This document shows positions 36,819 to 46,680 of a stretch of DNA of 64,000 bases, piece after piece. The notes below the pieces were generated by a model. That model saw nothing but the letters and a program-made list of their open reading frames with translations, made no database searches and was not told the DNA's origin. Source of the stretch: Corynebacterium flavescens (lineage in GTDB: Bacteria > Actinomycetota > Actinomycetes > Mycobacteriales > Mycobacteriaceae). The stretch lies in NCBI RefSeq assembly GCF_008693105.1, contig NZ_VXKK01000026.1, forward strand, positions 1-64,000, in the 5' to 3' direction. The position numbers and the translations under genes are program-made. Every line of letters starts with the position of its first letter. The stretch's first letter is position 1.

Positions 36819-38177
36819 ATGACCCAGCCAAAAGTACTTTATCGGCCACAGCGCGAAGACCGAGTAGCCACCACAACCTTCGTCATCGACACCTCGGTAT
36901 TGCTCTCAGATCCGTGGGCGTTGAAGAAGTTCGCGGAGCACGAGGTGGTCCTGCCCATCGTCGTCATCTCCGAATTGGAAGCAAAACGTCATCACCCAGA
37001 GCTTGGCTGGTTCGCCCGCCAGGCGCTTCGCTTTTTGGAGGACTTGCGGTCCACCTATGATGCGCTCGACCAGCCGGTTCCAGTCAACCTCGATGGTGGC
37101 ACGCTGCGCGTCGAACTCAACCACCAGGATCAGTCGCTGCTGCCCGAGGCCTTCCGCGGTTCCGGAGGAGACCAGCGCATCTTGGCTTGCGCCCTCAACC
37201 TCGCTCGCGAAGGAAAAGATACGGTGCTCGTGACCAAGGATGTACCGCTGCGCGTCAAAGCAGGGGCAGTGGGGCTGAGCGCGGATGAGTACCACGCTCA
37301 GGATGTCGTGCTTACCGGTTACACAGGCACGGCGACGGCCTTCGTCTCCCCGGCAGACATCGACGAGCTATTCCGGGACGGAGAGGTAAACCTGGATGAG
37401 GTCGTGACCACCACTGACATCCGCATCTGCGACCTTCCCGTTCACTGCGGTATTACGCTGAACGCCAGTGGGCAATCTGCTTTAGGGCGCGTGACTGCGG
37501 AAGGGACCGTGCGCTTGGTGCACGGGGACACTAGCGCTTTTGGGCTGCGTGGGCGTTCTGCGGAGCAACGCCTCGCTCTAGATCTCCTCATGGATCCGGA
37601 GGTAGGCATTGTCTCCATCGGCGGGCGGGCAGGAACCGGAAAGTCGGCCTTGGCCCTGTGCGCAGGGCTGGAGGCGGTGCTCGAGCGCGGGGAGCACCGC
37701 AAGATAATCGTCTTTCGGCCCATGTACGCCGTGGGTGGCCAGGACCTGGGCTACCTGCCCGGCAGCGAGGCGGAGAAAATGAACCCCTGGGCGCAGGCGG
37801 TCTACGACACGCTCGACGGATTGGTGTCGAGCAACGTCATGGAGGAAGTCCTTGACCGCGGGCTCATCGAGGTCCTGCCCCTAACGCACATTCGTGGGCG
37901 ATCTTTGCACGATGCCTTCGTCATCATCGATGAGGCGCAGTCTTTAGAGCGTAACGTGCTGCTCACGGTCTTGTCGCGGCTTGGCCGTGGCTCGCGCGTG
38001 GTGCTCACGCACGACGTCGCCCAGCGCGATAACCTGCGCGTTGGCCGCCACGATGGGGTACAGGCCGTCATCGAAAAGCTCAAAGGGCACGAGCTTTTTG
38101 CACACGTCACCCTGCAGCGTTCTGAGCGCTCCCGGATTGCGGAACTGGTCACGGATCTCCTCGAAGGGGATTGCTAG
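36819..38177 (+). CDS. phoH2: PhoH2: PIN domain-PhoH ATPase fusion
   Basis: 452 residues from the ATG at 36819 (GGGAGAA upstream). PIN RNase domain at about 18-150 with the first metal Asp in [10 protein letters not shown] (D24); PhoH ATPase domain with Walker [14 protein letters not shown] near 268 and Walker B FVIIDEAQ. PhoH2 proteins unwind and cut RNA in a sequence-specific way. In mycobacteria a small gene phoAT precedes phoH2; I see no separate small gene here, only an in-frame open stretch upstream. Confidence 0.95.
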   Translation: MTQPKVLYRPQREDRVATTTFVIDTSVLLSDPWALKKFAEHEVVLPIVVISELEAKRHHPELGWFARQALRFLEDLRSTYDALDQPVPVNLDGGTLRVELNHQDQSLLPEAFRGSGGDQRILACALNLAREGKDTVLVTKDVPLRVKAGAVGLSADEYHAQDVVLTGYTGTATAFVSPADIDELFRDGEVNLDEVVTTTDIRICDLPVHCGITLNASGQSALGRVTAEGTVRLVHGDTSAFGLRGRSAEQRLALDLLMDPEVGIVSIGGRAGTGKSALALCAGLEAVLERGEHRKIIVFRPMYAVGGQDLGYLPGSEAEKMNPWAQAVYDTLDGLVSSNVMEEVLDRGLIEVLPLTHIRGRSLHDAFVIIDEAQSLERNVLLTVLSRLGRGSRVVLTHDVAQRDNLRVGRHDGVQAVIEKLKGHELFAHVTLQRSERSRIAELVTDLLEGDC

Positions 38178-38204
38178 AGGTCTAGGTACTTCGTGCTGAT
38201 GGCC

Positions 38205-38274
38205 GGGGAAATTGCGACTTGGGCATTCTCGCGATTAGGATACGGGTCTTTCCCCAATTATCAGTCGCAATTTT
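38205..38274 (+). terminator. Hairpin region between phoH2 and the GNAT gene
   Basis: AAATTGCGACT (38209-38219) pairs perfectly with AGTCGCAATTT (38263-38273), followed by T. Nested in it, GGGGAAA (38205-38211) can pair with TTTCCCC (38249-38255). The two helices share three bases, so they compete. It is most simply the phoH2 terminator; an attenuator for the GNAT gene is the alternative. Confidence 0.55.
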
Positions 38275-38312
38275 GAAGATTGTGTAGCCGAATGAGACGG
38301 AGTAGCGCGATA

Positions 38313-38864
38313 ATGGTCAACATGACAGAGAAAGACTCTAAGAAGAGCTTTAATATCCGCCCTTTCAATACTGCGGATTATCCGCAGATGCAGAAGATCT
38401 ATGAGCAAGGTCTGCGCTCGGGGCATGCCTCTTATGAGACTAATGCGCTGACTCTTGAGCAGTTCAGCAGCTCCAAGATCATGGCTTCGGTTTTCGTTGC
38501 CGTCGAGACCGATGATGACTCCAAGGTCTTGGGCTGGGTATCAGCGGCGCCGATTTCCTCGCGCTCGGTGTTTCACGGCGTAGTTGAGGATTCGATTTAT
38601 ATCGATTCTTCCGCCCAAGGTCGTGGCATTGCCGGGGCTTTGCTGGACAAGCTCATTGATACGTGCGAAGAGTTGCACAAGTGGGCCATTCACTCGTGGA
38701 TTTTCCCCGAGAATGAAGGTTCGGCGGCCCTGCATAAGTCGCGCGGATTCGTGAAAGTGGGTACGTATTCTCACCTGGCGAAGATGACTTATGGTGATCT
38801 CGCCGGCTCCTGGCGCGATACGGACGTTTACGAGAAGCTGCTGCCTAAGCCGAAGAATATCTAA
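38313..38864 (+). CDS. GNAT family N-acetyltransferase (phosphinothricin acetyltransferase-like)
   Basis: 183 residues. GNAT motif A is seen in DSIYIDSSAQGRGIAGALLD; SWIFPENEGSAALHKSRGF follows as in Pat/MddA-type enzymes that acetylate amino acids such as methionine sulphoximine or phosphinothricin. ATG at 38313 has GGAG 11 bases upstream; an ATG at 38322 is possible. Closed by a long terminator. Confidence 0.87.
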   Translation: MVNMTEKDSKKSFNIRPFNTADYPQMQKIYEQGLRSGHASYETNALTLEQFSSSKIMASVFVAVETDDDSKVLGWVSAAPISSRSVFHGVVEDSIYIDSSAQGRGIAGALLDKLIDTCEELHKWAIHSWIFPENEGSAALHKSRGFVKVGTYSHLAKMTYGDLAGSWRDTDVYEKLLPKPKNI

Positions 38865-38891
38865 AGAGGAATACCTAGCGCAGCGAAAATT

Positions 38892-38949
38892 AAACCCCTG
38901 CTGCTTTCCGCACCATGGTTTCGGTGCCGTGGAAAGCAGCAGGGGTTTT
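38892..38949. terminator. Bidirectional terminator between the GNAT and MFS genes
   Basis: Perfect 18-bp stem 38892-38909 with 38931-38948 (core CCCCTGCTGCTTTCC), extended by an inner GCACC/GGTGC, with A and T runs at the ends. It lies between convergent genes. Confidence 0.92.
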
Positions 38950-38988
38950 GTCTATCCTGCACGTCCTCGCTTTTGTGCAGATAGAGGA

Positions 38989-40557
38989 TTAGGAAATGGT
39001 CTCCTTGAGGTGCTCTTCGCGCAGCGGGATGAGCAGCAGCATGGCAATGATGGTCATCGGCACCATGAGGAAGAACACAGGGGTCAATCCATCGTTATAG
39101 GCGTTGAGAATGACCTCTTTAATCGGATCCGGCAACGTGGCGACGAGCGAAGGGGTGAGTGAAGAGGAACCGTCGGCGCCTGCGAACTTTTGTGCATACT
39201 CCGCGCCTTGTGTACCCATGGACTGCAAAGCAGCCGGCATGTTCTGGCCCAGCTGATCCTTCATATTGTGAATGAACAGCGAGCCGACCAGGGAAGCGCC
39301 TACTGCGGAGCCGATCTGACGGAAGAAGTTATTCGCGGCGGTAGCGGTACCGACCAAGGAGATGGGGAAGGAGTTCTGGACGATGAGAACCAAGACCTGG
39401 AGAACAAAGCCGAGTCCGATACCGAAGAAGAGAAGCTCGATTCCCAGCTGGGTAAGGCTGGCGTGCGCCGTTAGGCGAGACATCCAGACAAGTACCGCGC
39501 TGGTGACCGCGAGTCCGAAGATGGGGTAGTACTTGTAATGACCGGTGCGGGCGATCACGAAGCCCACGGTGGTGGAGGTGCCGATGAGGCCGATCATCAT
39601 CGGAATCATCATGAGGCCGGCCTTGGTGGGGGTAAGGGTGTGAACCATCTGCAGGTAGGTCGGCATGTAGCCCAAGACGCCGAACATGGCCAGACCCAAG
39701 ACCACGCCGGAGGCGGTGGCCAGTGCCATATTGCGGTTCTTGAACAGAGTGACCGGGATGAGCGGTTCCTTGGCCCGCGACTCCACGAAGGTGGTCACTA
39801 CGGCGCCGATGGCGGCGATGACGGCCAAGGTAATGATGGTGGGAGATCCCCACGCGTATTCGGTTCCGCCCCAAGTGGTCATGAGGATGAGCGAGGTGGT
39901 AGTAATGGCGATAAGCACGGCGCCTGCCCAGTCGAAGGACTCTAGGCGCGACTTGCCTTTACGTAGGTGCAATACCTTGACACAGACCACCACGGCGAGA
40001 AGTCCGAGCGGAATGTTCATCCACAGGCCCCAGCGCCAACCAGGACCATCGGTGAACCAGCCACCCAAGACTGGTCCGAGGACGGAAGATAGGCCAAAGA
40101 CTCCGCCCATGATTCCCATAAACTTGCCGCGCTCGCGGGATGAGGTGACCTCGGCGACGATGGCCTGGGAAGAAATCATCATGAATCCGGCGCCGAAGCC
40201 CTGGATTGCGCGGCCAATAATCAGCAGCGTCATCGTGTGAGCAAACCCGCCGATGGTGGAGCCGATGATGAATACTACGATGCCACCGATGTAGAGCCAT
40301 TTGCGGCCGAGCATGTCACCGAGCTTGCCGGAGATGGGCATAGCAATGGTCATGGTGACCAAGAAAGCAGAGATGACCCAGCTCATGTGGTCGACGCCAC
40401 CGAGCTCACCGACGATGGTCGGCAAAGCGGTGGAGAAGATCATCTGCCCAAGGGAGCTCATCAACATAGTGAGAATGAGCGCCGAGAAGATAACTCCAAG
40501 GTTGTCTGCTCGGCTTCGTCCTGCTGCTGGAGCAGGCGTGATCGCTGTGTCTACCAT
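38989..40557 (-). CDS. DHA2 family (EmrB/QacA-type) MFS drug efflux protein
   Basis: 522 residues with 14 hydrophobic segments. Typical signatures: LGQMIFSTALPTIVGELGG, GKLGDMLGRKWLYIGG (motif A) and GGVFGLSSVLGPVLGGWFTD (motif C of antiporters). The ATG overlaps the stop of the TetR gene (TGATG), so they are coupled. Export of a toxic compound under control of the TetR repressor is the natural reading; the compound is unknown. Confidence 0.93.
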   Translation of the reverse strand: MVDTAITPAPAAGRSRADNLGVIFSALILTMLMSSLGQMIFSTALPTIVGELGGVDHMSWVISAFLVTMTIAMPISGKLGDMLGRKWLYIGGIVVFIIGSTIGGFAHTMTLLIIGRAIQGFGAGFMMISSQAIVAEVTSSRERGKFMGIMGGVFGLSSVLGPVLGGWFTDGPGWRWGLWMNIPLGLLAVVVCVKVLHLRKGKSRLESFDWAGAVLIAITTTSLILMTTWGGTEYAWGSPTIITLAVIAAIGAVVTTFVESRAKEPLIPVTLFKNRNMALATASGVVLGLAMFGVLGYMPTYLQMVHTLTPTKAGLMMIPMMIGLIGTSTTVGFVIARTGHYKYYPIFGLAVTSAVLVWMSRLTAHASLTQLGIELLFFGIGLGFVLQVLVLIVQNSFPISLVGTATAANNFFRQIGSAVGASLVGSLFIHNMKDQLGQNMPAALQSMGTQGAEYAQKFAGADGSSSLTPSLVATLPDPIKEVILNAYNDGLTPVFFLMVPMTIIAMLLLIPLREEHLKETIS

Positions 40558-41174
40558 CAGGATCCTTTCCTAAAAGTGTTCATTAATTCAATTGCTTTAT
40601 CAAAGCGCTCTTCGATGCTCATCGCTGAATCGAAGTCTGGGGAAGCCATAGCCAACCACAGCACTTCGCGCGCGATTCCTCCGATAATGAGAGCCTCGGT
40701 CTCTGCGGAACATTCTGAGAGGCGGCGTAGTTCCGGTTCGGCCTCCAGCCGTTGCCGGATGAGACGGGAGATTTCGACAGCCTTAGCCCGGTGTCTGCCC
40801 ATCGCCGACAATGCGGCGGCTGGGTCTGAGGCAATCCTTTGCCTGCGCTCCGCGATGACATCGCTGGAGTAGTGACCCTGCAGGTGAGTCTTGAGGAGAT
40901 CGAGCGTGAGTTTTAGCACGCTGTCAGTCGGAGTGTTGAGGAAGTAGTCGCGCCTGTCGGAGTCGACGAGAGTGCTCGAGGCGCCGAGTACAGCGGAGTC
41001 CTTCGAATCGAAATAGTTAAAAAATGTGCGGCGAGAAATCCCCGCATTCTCGCAGATTTCCTCGACCGTGACATCGCTAAAGCCCCTCTCATCTACCAGC
41101 TTGGTAGCGGAGTCCTCTATGCGCTGTCGCGTCTCGATTCTCTTCTGCTCGCGTAATGATAATTCTTCTTGCAC
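40557..41174 (-). CDS. TetR family repressor of the efflux operon
   Basis: 205 residues from the GTG at 41174 (a TTG at 41183 adds three). The N-terminal helix-turn-helix is DVTVEEICENAGISRRTFFNYFDSKD. It is first in a two-gene operon with the efflux protein and overlaps it by one base. A palindrome covers the start codon, so self-repression is likely. Confidence 0.9.
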   Translation of the reverse strand: MQEELSLREQKRIETRQRIEDSATKLVDERGFSDVTVEEICENAGISRRTFFNYFDSKDSAVLGASSTLVDSDRRDYFLNTPTDSVLKLTLDLLKTHLQGHYSSDVIAERRQRIASDPAAALSAMGRHRAKAVEISRLIRQRLEAEPELRRLSECSAETEALIIGGIAREVLWLAMASPDFDSAMSIEERFDKAIELMNTFRKGS

Positions 41175-41213
41175 GGGGTGCAATCTTATACCGAGTGTAA
41201 AGTTTTGCCAACC
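41169..41213 (-). promoter_or_regulatory. Promoter and palindromic operator of the TetR-efflux operon
   Basis: On the minus strand TTGGCA, 17 bases, TAAGAT form a -35/-10 pair ending at 41183. The perfect palindrome TTGCAC-GGG-GTGCAA covers 41169-41183, across the start site and the GTG. The mRNA would start within a few bases of the GTG at 41174, so it is likely leaderless. A bound repressor would block initiation directly. Confidence 0.6.
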
Positions 41214-41504
41214 ATGGCCGTGGTGATCTTTCTTTCCCGAGTCTGCCTTTGGGAAGCAATGTCACATTTCGGGCCCAAGCAAAAGAAATCAGACATGGGT
41301 TTATAGGCTCTTCCGGTCTTAGAGTGCGTGGTGGGAGTGGCGGGCAAAAAGCGAGTCCCTTGCCGGTATTTTCCGGGATCATCTCCACCGCACAGTCATA
41401 GTCCTGCTCATTGTTGGTTTCCCCACCGGGCCTGCCCGCTGGATCTTTATCGGCCGCATGAGCACGCGGGCTCGGCTGGGTTTGTTTTGGGGTGCGGGAA
41501 GTCG
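41214..41504. other. Intergenic stretch between the efflux operon and the HNH gene
   Basis: No gene recognised. An antisense-type frame here shows no family features. It forms the 3' flank of the HNH repeat. Confidence 0.5.
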
Positions 41505-41529
41505 CCGTTAGGCGGTGTTGTCCTAACGG
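41505..41529 (-). terminator. Hairpin at the HNH stop codon
   Basis: CCGTTAGG (41505-41512) pairs with CCTAACGG (41522-41529); the HNH stop is in the right arm. No T run follows, so it may not terminate transcription. Confidence 0.45.
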
Positions 41530-42527
41530 CTGGTGTGCGGGGGCTGCCAGATTATCTTCCCGCCGTCGCGGGTAAGGCGCCCGCGCCGCGGTGGCGCATT
41601 CGGATCATCGTCGTTGATGCCGTTGTGGTAGTTACACAAGGTCACCAGGTTGGCAACGTTAGTCTCCCCACCATGACTCCACGGCGTGAGATGGTGAAAC
41701 TGCCCCCGCTCTGCCGGGGTGTTACAGCCTGGCCACGCGCAGGTGGGGTGTTCTGCTGCGAGCATTGTGCGTTGTTTGACCGAGGCGAAGCGGTCAAAGC
41801 GGTATAAGTCCACCGGCCCCTGCGCCCGGCTTATCACCGTAATAAGACCCTCGTTGGCACAAGCACGCTCTACAAGTTGCGCGCCGGTGACAACAGTCCC
41901 ACTGGTGGTGCGTATCATCACATCATCGCCCTCGCGGCGTACAAGCTTCCCGTAGTCCTCCAACTGGAGGACTGCCATGGTCGTCACACGAGTACGTGTG
42001 GTGGCAGCGTCTGCCTTGCCGAGCATGCGGGCAATAAAACTTGCCCCTGGCCGCTTATGGTCAATAGTCCGGAAAGCATCTGCCATATCCAACCCATTGC
42101 CGGTCACTGTCAAGGTAGCCAGCCCATTGGGGTGCTGGCGCAGCAGTACACGCTCGCAATACTCGCGGGGGGCGCGCATCTCGCGCAGCCGGCGCCTGGC
42201 TACCGCATCAACCTGCTCGCTGGGCGTGGCGCATAGCTCTACGCGTAGGTTCCATGCGGCTCGTTGTTCTTTGACGCGGCGGGTAAAGGATTCGATGTGG
42301 TGCAGGGTGCTCAGAGTGTGCCCGTTGCGCCTGGCTGCATTAACGGCCGAGCGCTGCTTGCCGCTGTAGGGAGTAGTACCGAAGTAGATGGTGTGCAGGC
42401 CTATAAGCTCGGCGGCATCCTGTGTGCTGGCCCCTATCTTTTCAAGGTCCGGCGCAGATAGCCCCGAGCACTCAGCAACGAGGTCAACACCTCGACTAAG
42501 TTGTGCGAAATACTCCTGCAAGCCCAT
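41523..42527 (-). CDS. HNH endonuclease with 13E12-repeat (DUF222) N-terminal region
   Basis: 334 residues from the ATG at 42527. A long helical DUF222-like part is followed by a C-terminal HNH nuclease: CAWPGCNTPAERGQFHHLTPW, then NLVTLCNYHN, with the zinc cysteines and catalytic His present. Such genes occur in many copies in actinobacteria; their role is unknown, mobile-element or DNA-damage functions have been proposed. A truncated relative with shared upstream DNA is at 127-558. Confidence 0.9.
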   Translation of the reverse strand: MGLQEYFAQLSRGVDLVAECSGLSAPDLEKIGASTQDAAELIGLHTIYFGTTPYSGKQRSAVNAARRNGHTLSTLHHIESFTRRVKEQRAAWNLRVELCATPSEQVDAVARRRLREMRAPREYCERVLLRQHPNGLATLTVTGNGLDMADAFRTIDHKRPGASFIARMLGKADAATTRTRVTTMAVLQLEDYGKLVRREGDDVMIRTTSGTVVTGAQLVERACANEGLITVISRAQGPVDLYRFDRFASVKQRTMLAAEHPTCAWPGCNTPAERGQFHHLTPWSHGGETNVANLVTLCNYHNGINDDDPNAPPRRGRLTRDGGKIIWQPPHTSR

Positions 42528-42743
42528 GACCGTCACGCTAAGGCCACACCCACCGGTGCGACAATCCCCAACCCGCACCACACAAGGAAACTGTGGACAA
42601 CCCGCCCACGCCGGACGCAGTTATCCACAGGCACGCCACCTAGCCAGAATTAGGTAGTGCGGTAGCAAGGCCTTCCGGCCTATCCTGAATGATCGGGCTC
42701 GGTGCTGACCAACAAAACTAATTCACCCCAAAACCAAAAGAGC
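42311..42743 (-). repeat. 5' part of the full HNH repeat copy (partner at 127-558)
   Basis: Covers the HNH N-terminal codons and about 215 bases upstream. Aligned against the partner it keeps TAGCCAGAATTAGGTAGTGC and CTCGGTGCTGACCAACAAAA exactly, with scattered differences elsewhere. Confidence 0.8.
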
Positions 42744-42760
42744 CGGTTTAGAGCAAAACG

Positions 42761-42798
42761 ACGAGGCTCCCAGGGCATCGTGACCCTGGGAGCCTCGT
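42761..42798 (-). terminator. Terminator after fumC
   Basis: Perfect stem ACGAGGCTCCCAGGG with CCCTGGGAGCCTCGT, loop of 8; on the minus strand TTTT follows after three bases. Confidence 0.88.
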
Positions 42799-42832
42799 GT
42801 TAAAGCGAAAGGAAACTAAAAGCAGCTAGGCG

Positions 42833-44233
42833 CTAGAAGTTGTCTCGGTCGCGGTTGGTCATGCTCAGCACGTTGAGCTTCTCATCGAGTTCTTCCTCGG
42901 TGAGGTTCTTGCCATCGACGAAGCCGAGATCGATGACGGCTTCGCGCACGGTGATCTTCTCGTGCAGCGCATGCTTGGCGGCCTTTGCGGCATTCTCATA
43001 GCCGATCTTCGAGTTGAGCGGCGTGACGATGGAGGTGGAGGATTCCGCGAACTTCTTCATCCGCTCCTCATTGGCCTCAATGCCATCGACGCACTTCTCG
43101 GCGAAGACACGCGAGACGTTGGCGAGCAGGCGAGCGGACTCTAGGACGTTGCGGGCCATGACGGGAATGAATACGTTGAGCTCGAAGTGGCCATTCGCGC
43201 CACCGAAAGCCACGGCGGCGTCGTTGCCGATGACCTGGGCCGAAACCATGGTCGCGGCCTCACAGATAACCGGGTTCACCTTGCCGGGCATGATGGAGGA
43301 GCCGGGCTGCAGATCCTTGAGGTGAATCTCCGAAAGGCCAGTTAGCGGGCCGGAGCCCATGAGGCGAATGTCGTTGGCGATCTTGTTGAGGGAGACGGCA
43401 ATGGTGCGCATTGCGCCGGAGAACTCCACCAAGGCATCACGCGCAGCCTGAGCCTCGAAGTGATTCTCGGCTTCCTTCAGGTCCTCGAGGCCCGTGAGCT
43501 TCTTGAGCTCGGCGGTAACCTTGGCGCCGAAATCGGCGGAGGTATTAAGACCGGTGCCGGTGGCGGTGCCGCCAATGGCTAGCTCGCCTAGGCGTGGCAG
43601 CGTGGACTTGACCCTTTCGATGCCGAGCTCGATCTGGCGGGCGTAGCCGCCAAATTCCTGGCCGAGGGTGACCGGGGTGGCATCCATGAGGTGGGTGCGG
43701 CCAGACTTGACCACGTCCGCGTACTGCTTTGCCTTTGCCAGCAGGGAATCGTGCAATACCTTCAGGCCCGGAATGAGGTCATGGACGGCTGCCTCGGTGG
43801 CGGCCACGTGCGTGGCAGTAGGGAAGGTGTCATTAGAGGACTGTCCCATGTTTACGTGGTCATTCGGGTGGATCTCCACGCCGGCCTTGTGCGCGAGGGA
43901 GGCAATGACCTCGTTGGTGTTCATGTTCGAGGACGTGCCGGAGCCAGTTTGGAATACATCGATCGGAAAAGCATCATCGTGCTTGCCCTCAGCGATGGCG
44001 GTACCGGCAGTGATGATCGCATCAGCTTTCTCCGCGTCTAGGGCGCCGGAGTCCTTGTTGACCTGGGCACATGCGGCTTTGAGGAGGCCGAGCGCACGAA
44101 TCTGGGTGGCCTCGAGGCCACGACCCGAAATGGGAAAGTTCTCCACCGCGCGTTGAGTCTGGGCGCGCCACAGGGCATCGGCCGGAACCTTGACCTCACC
44201 CATGGTGTCATGTTCGATACGGTACTCAGTCAT
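42833..44233 (-). CDS. fumC: Fumarate hydratase class II
   Basis: Interconverts fumarate and malate in the TCA cycle. 466 residues from the ATG at 44233, which has GGTGG 6 bases upstream. Signature [11 protein letters not shown], with [14 protein letters not shown] and [11 protein letters not shown] regions as in the fumarase/aspartase superfamily. Lies downstream of glpX but is separated from it by a terminator. Confidence 0.97.
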   Translation of the reverse strand: MTEYRIEHDTMGEVKVPADALWRAQTQRAVENFPISGRGLEATQIRALGLLKAACAQVNKDSGALDAEKADAIITAGTAIAEGKHDDAFPIDVFQTGSGTSSNMNTNEVIASLAHKAGVEIHPNDHVNMGQSSNDTFPTATHVAATEAAVHDLIPGLKVLHDSLLAKAKQYADVVKSGRTHLMDATPVTLGQEFGGYARQIELGIERVKSTLPRLGELAIGGTATGTGLNTSADFGAKVTAELKKLTGLEDLKEAENHFEAQAARDALVEFSGAMRTIAVSLNKIANDIRLMGSGPLTGLSEIHLKDLQPGSSIMPGKVNPVICEAATMVSAQVIGNDAAVAFGGANGHFELNVFIPVMARNVLESARLLANVSRVFAEKCVDGIEANEERMKKFAESSTSIVTPLNSKIGYENAAKAAKHALHEKITVREAVIDLGFVDGKNLTEEELDEKLNVLSMTNRDRDNF

Positions 44234-44273
44234 GAAATCCACCTTTATTATCTGTTGCTCTTTAATAGGCTCT

Positions 44274-44322
44274 TAAAAAAACTAAAAGGAAAACTGTGGG
44301 GCGGATGAGCCCTACCTTTTAG
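44274..44322 (-). terminator. Terminator after glpX
   Basis: On the minus strand CTAAAAGG (44322-44315) pairs with CCTTTTAG (44289-44282), with an inner GGGCTC/GCCCC helix, then a run of seven T. Confidence 0.85.
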
Positions 44323-44440
44323 TGAGCCGCGTCCCACCCACTGAATGACGGTGGTGAGGGACATAGCCCACTGAACATAGTACGGGGTTGCGCCCCGCGC
44401 TTGGCGACGACCCCTTCAACAGGGCCGGGCCAGACGCACC

Positions 44441-45460
44441 TTAAGCGTCTGCGTCAGCCGCGTTGGAGTAGTCCACGACGGAGTACTCCTGCAGCTTGGA
44501 GAGCTTGTGCTGGGAATCGATGTAGCGAATGGTGCCGGACTTAGAACGCATGACCAAAGAGCGCGTGGTTGCACCGTTGGAACGGTAAGACACCCCGCGC
44601 AGCATGTCGCCGTTGGTGACGCCAGTGGCAGCAAAGTAGCAGTTATTAGAGGAGACCAAGTCATTGGTACGAAGGACGCGATCGAGATCGTGACCAGCCT
44701 TGCGGGCCTTGTCAGCCTCTGCCTCGTCCCTGGGCCAGAGCTTGCCCTGGATTTCTCCGCCCATGCACTTCATGGCGCAGGCGGTGATGATGCCCTCGGG
44801 GGTTCCGCCGATACCCATCATCAGGTCGATGGAGTTGGTGGGCTGGCAGGCCGCGATGGCGCCGGCGACGTCACCGTCCATGATGAGGCGAACCTTGGCT
44901 CCGGCCTCACGAATTTCCGCGATGAGCTTATCGTGGCGGGGGCGATCAAGGACAACGACAGTGATGTCAGCGGGGCGGATGCCCTTGGCCTTAGAAACCG
45001 ATTCGATGTTCCAAGCGACGGACTTGGTGATGTCGATGGAACCAACTGCATCGGGGCCTACGGCGATCTTCTCCATGTAGAACACGGTGGAGGGGTCATA
45101 CATGGTCCCTCGCTCTGCAGCGGCAATGACGGAAATGGCGTTGGGGCGGCCCTCGGCCATAAGCCGCGTGCCGTCGACCGGATCGACCGCGATGTCCATG
45201 GCAGCGCCTTCACCGTTGCCGACATGCTCGCCATTGAAGAGCATCGGGGCCTCGTCCTTTTCCCCCTCGCCGATGACTACAACGCCATTCATCGACACGG
45301 AATTGATGAGCTTTCGCATGGCATCAACCGCCGCGCCGTCACCCTCATTCTTCATGCCACGGCCGACCCACCGGCCGGAAGCGAGTGCCGCCGCCTCGGT
45401 GACGCGCACGAGCTCCATCGCAAGATTGCGGTCGGGCGTTTGAGAAGTGTTTTCGGACAT
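44441..45460 (-). CDS. glpX: Fructose-1,6-bisphosphatase class II
   Basis: Gluconeogenic hydrolysis of fructose 1,6-bisphosphate. 339 residues: [11 protein letters not shown] and [13 protein letters not shown] carry metal ligands, and [20 protein letters not shown] is the class II signature. It is the only FBPase of the class in actinobacteria, so it is probably needed for growth on acetate or lactate. glpX-fumC order is as in M. tuberculosis. Confidence 0.97.
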   Translation of the reverse strand: MSENTSQTPDRNLAMELVRVTEAAALASGRWVGRGMKNEGDGAAVDAMRKLINSVSMNGVVVIGEGEKDEAPMLFNGEHVGNGEGAAMDIAVDPVDGTRLMAEGRPNAISVIAAAERGTMYDPSTVFYMEKIAVGPDAVGSIDITKSVAWNIESVSKAKGIRPADITVVVLDRPRHDKLIAEIREAGAKVRLIMDGDVAGAIAACQPTNSIDLMMGIGGTPEGIITACAMKCMGGEIQGKLWPRDEAEADKARKAGHDLDRVLRTNDLVSSNNCYFAATGVTNGDMLRGVSYRSNGATTRSLVMRSKSGTIRYIDSQHKLSKLQEYSVVDYSNAADADA

Positions 45461-45730
45461 GTGTTAATGCTGCCTTCCGTGTTAAAGAGTAAAGCTAAAT
45501 CATTGCTTGAGTGATGCTTGCCGAGGGGGTTCCAAGGGGCACCTACCTATTCTTGCACTTTTTGCTTATAAGTAAGCCTTGTTTGCAACCCCAAAAGTGG
45601 GAGGGAGCTATTGTGCACGGGCTTCGGCAGACAGAAGCACTGGTCGCGGTGACGGCTGCGGGGGCAATGCAAGCGAAGTTGAGTCTAGGAGAGTGAAGTT
45701 ATCTAAAGCCTGCGCAGGCGTGCGATACTG

Positions 45731-46315
45731 GTGCGCGTGGCAGCTGAAGAAAAACCAAAAATTTTTGAAGGCGCCAAGGACATCACTTTGTCCTTGGGCG
45801 TTACCGTGATCGCCATGTTGGCGGTGGTCGGCGCAACCGGCCTGTGCACGATCAACCCCGAGTCCAGCCAGCAGGCAGTCCAGGAAGTAGATGCACAGAC
45901 TTTCTTGGAGATGGAGGCCAGAGTGGGAGATACCGCAGTTCGCAGTCCCCAGATGCCCCAGGGCTGGAAGCCTAATGCCGCCCGCCGCGCATCCGTCGCC
46001 GGCACAAACGCCCCTAGGGTCAGCTGGGTGACGGATTCTCAAGGCTATGTTGAGTCGACCCAGACCTCCCTGAGCGCCGCTGATGCCATCAAGGGCTATG
46101 ACTCGAAGTACCGCCCGGATACCACCATGCGTCAAGTAGACGGCGTGGACGTAGAGGTTGCCAGCTCCGAGGATAAGGACGTGCGCCGGCTATGGGTGGT
46201 CGATCTTGGTGACGAGCGCGTTATCATCTCCGGCGCCGCGGACGACGGCGACTTCGAGACAGCCGTGCGCGCTTTCCTTCGCGCCCAGCCCCTGCCTAAC
46301 TCCAGCGCTGCCTAA
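45731..46315 (+). CDS. DUF4245 family membrane protein
   Basis: 194 residues: a short cytoplasmic part, one membrane helix (ITLSLGVTVIAMLAVVGATG) and an outside domain with APRVSWVTDSQGYVESTQTS. Function unknown. GTG at 45731 or the next GTG at 45737; a GATACT -10-like element just upstream suggests a leaderless mRNA. Its stop overlaps the stop of the convergent gene at 46312. Confidence 0.85.
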   Translation: MRVAAEEKPKIFEGAKDITLSLGVTVIAMLAVVGATGLCTINPESSQQAVQEVDAQTFLEMEARVGDTAVRSPQMPQGWKPNAARRASVAGTNAPRVSWVTDSQGYVESTQTSLSAADAIKGYDSKYRPDTTMRQVDGVDVEVASSEDKDVRRLWVVDLGDERVIISGAADDGDFETAVRAFLRAQPLPNSSAA

Positions 46316-46680
46316 AGAGCCGAGAACTCAATTTCCTCTAGGCCCTCGGCGCCGCGCACGGTGACGCCTTCTCCTGCCGCAGCGATGGCCTGTGCGAGTG
46401 AATTCTGGTCGAGGCCGTTGAGGCGAGTCCGATTGAGGTAGACCTCGACCTTCTCGTGCTTGGATAGGCTAGGGCGCAGAATCACCGCCTTCAAGGAATC
46501 CGCTTTAAAACGCAGTAGCAGCGAGCCGGAATAGTAGCTTAATTCCTCTCCTGCCACTTCGTGGGCTGGGCCGAAAAACTCCTCTGCCAGGGTGCGGGAA
46601 TCACCGAAGCACAAGGAACCAGCAGAACCGGACTTGGATACGAAATCTACTCGGTCACCGGGATAAGCAAAGATCTGCAT
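46312..46680 (-). CDS. Hypothetical protein coupled to xseB
   Basis: 122 residues, no signal peptide or membrane segment, apparently a compact beta-rich domain ([38 protein letters not shown]). The ATG overlaps the xseB stop (TAATG), so translation is coupled. I recognise no family. Position in an exonuclease VII operon suggests, but does not prove, a link to DNA metabolism. Confidence 0.75.
   Translation of the reverse strand: MQIFAYPGDRVDFVSKSGSAGSLCFGDSRTLAEEFFGPAHEVAGEELSYYSGSLLLRFKADSLKAVILRPSLSKHEKVEVYLNRTRLNGLDQNSLAQAIAAAGEGVTVRGAEGLEEIEFSAL

Noticed and set aside
44507..45514. 335-codon frame antisense to glpX
   Set aside because: Mirrors the glpX codons; its product has no recognisable domain.
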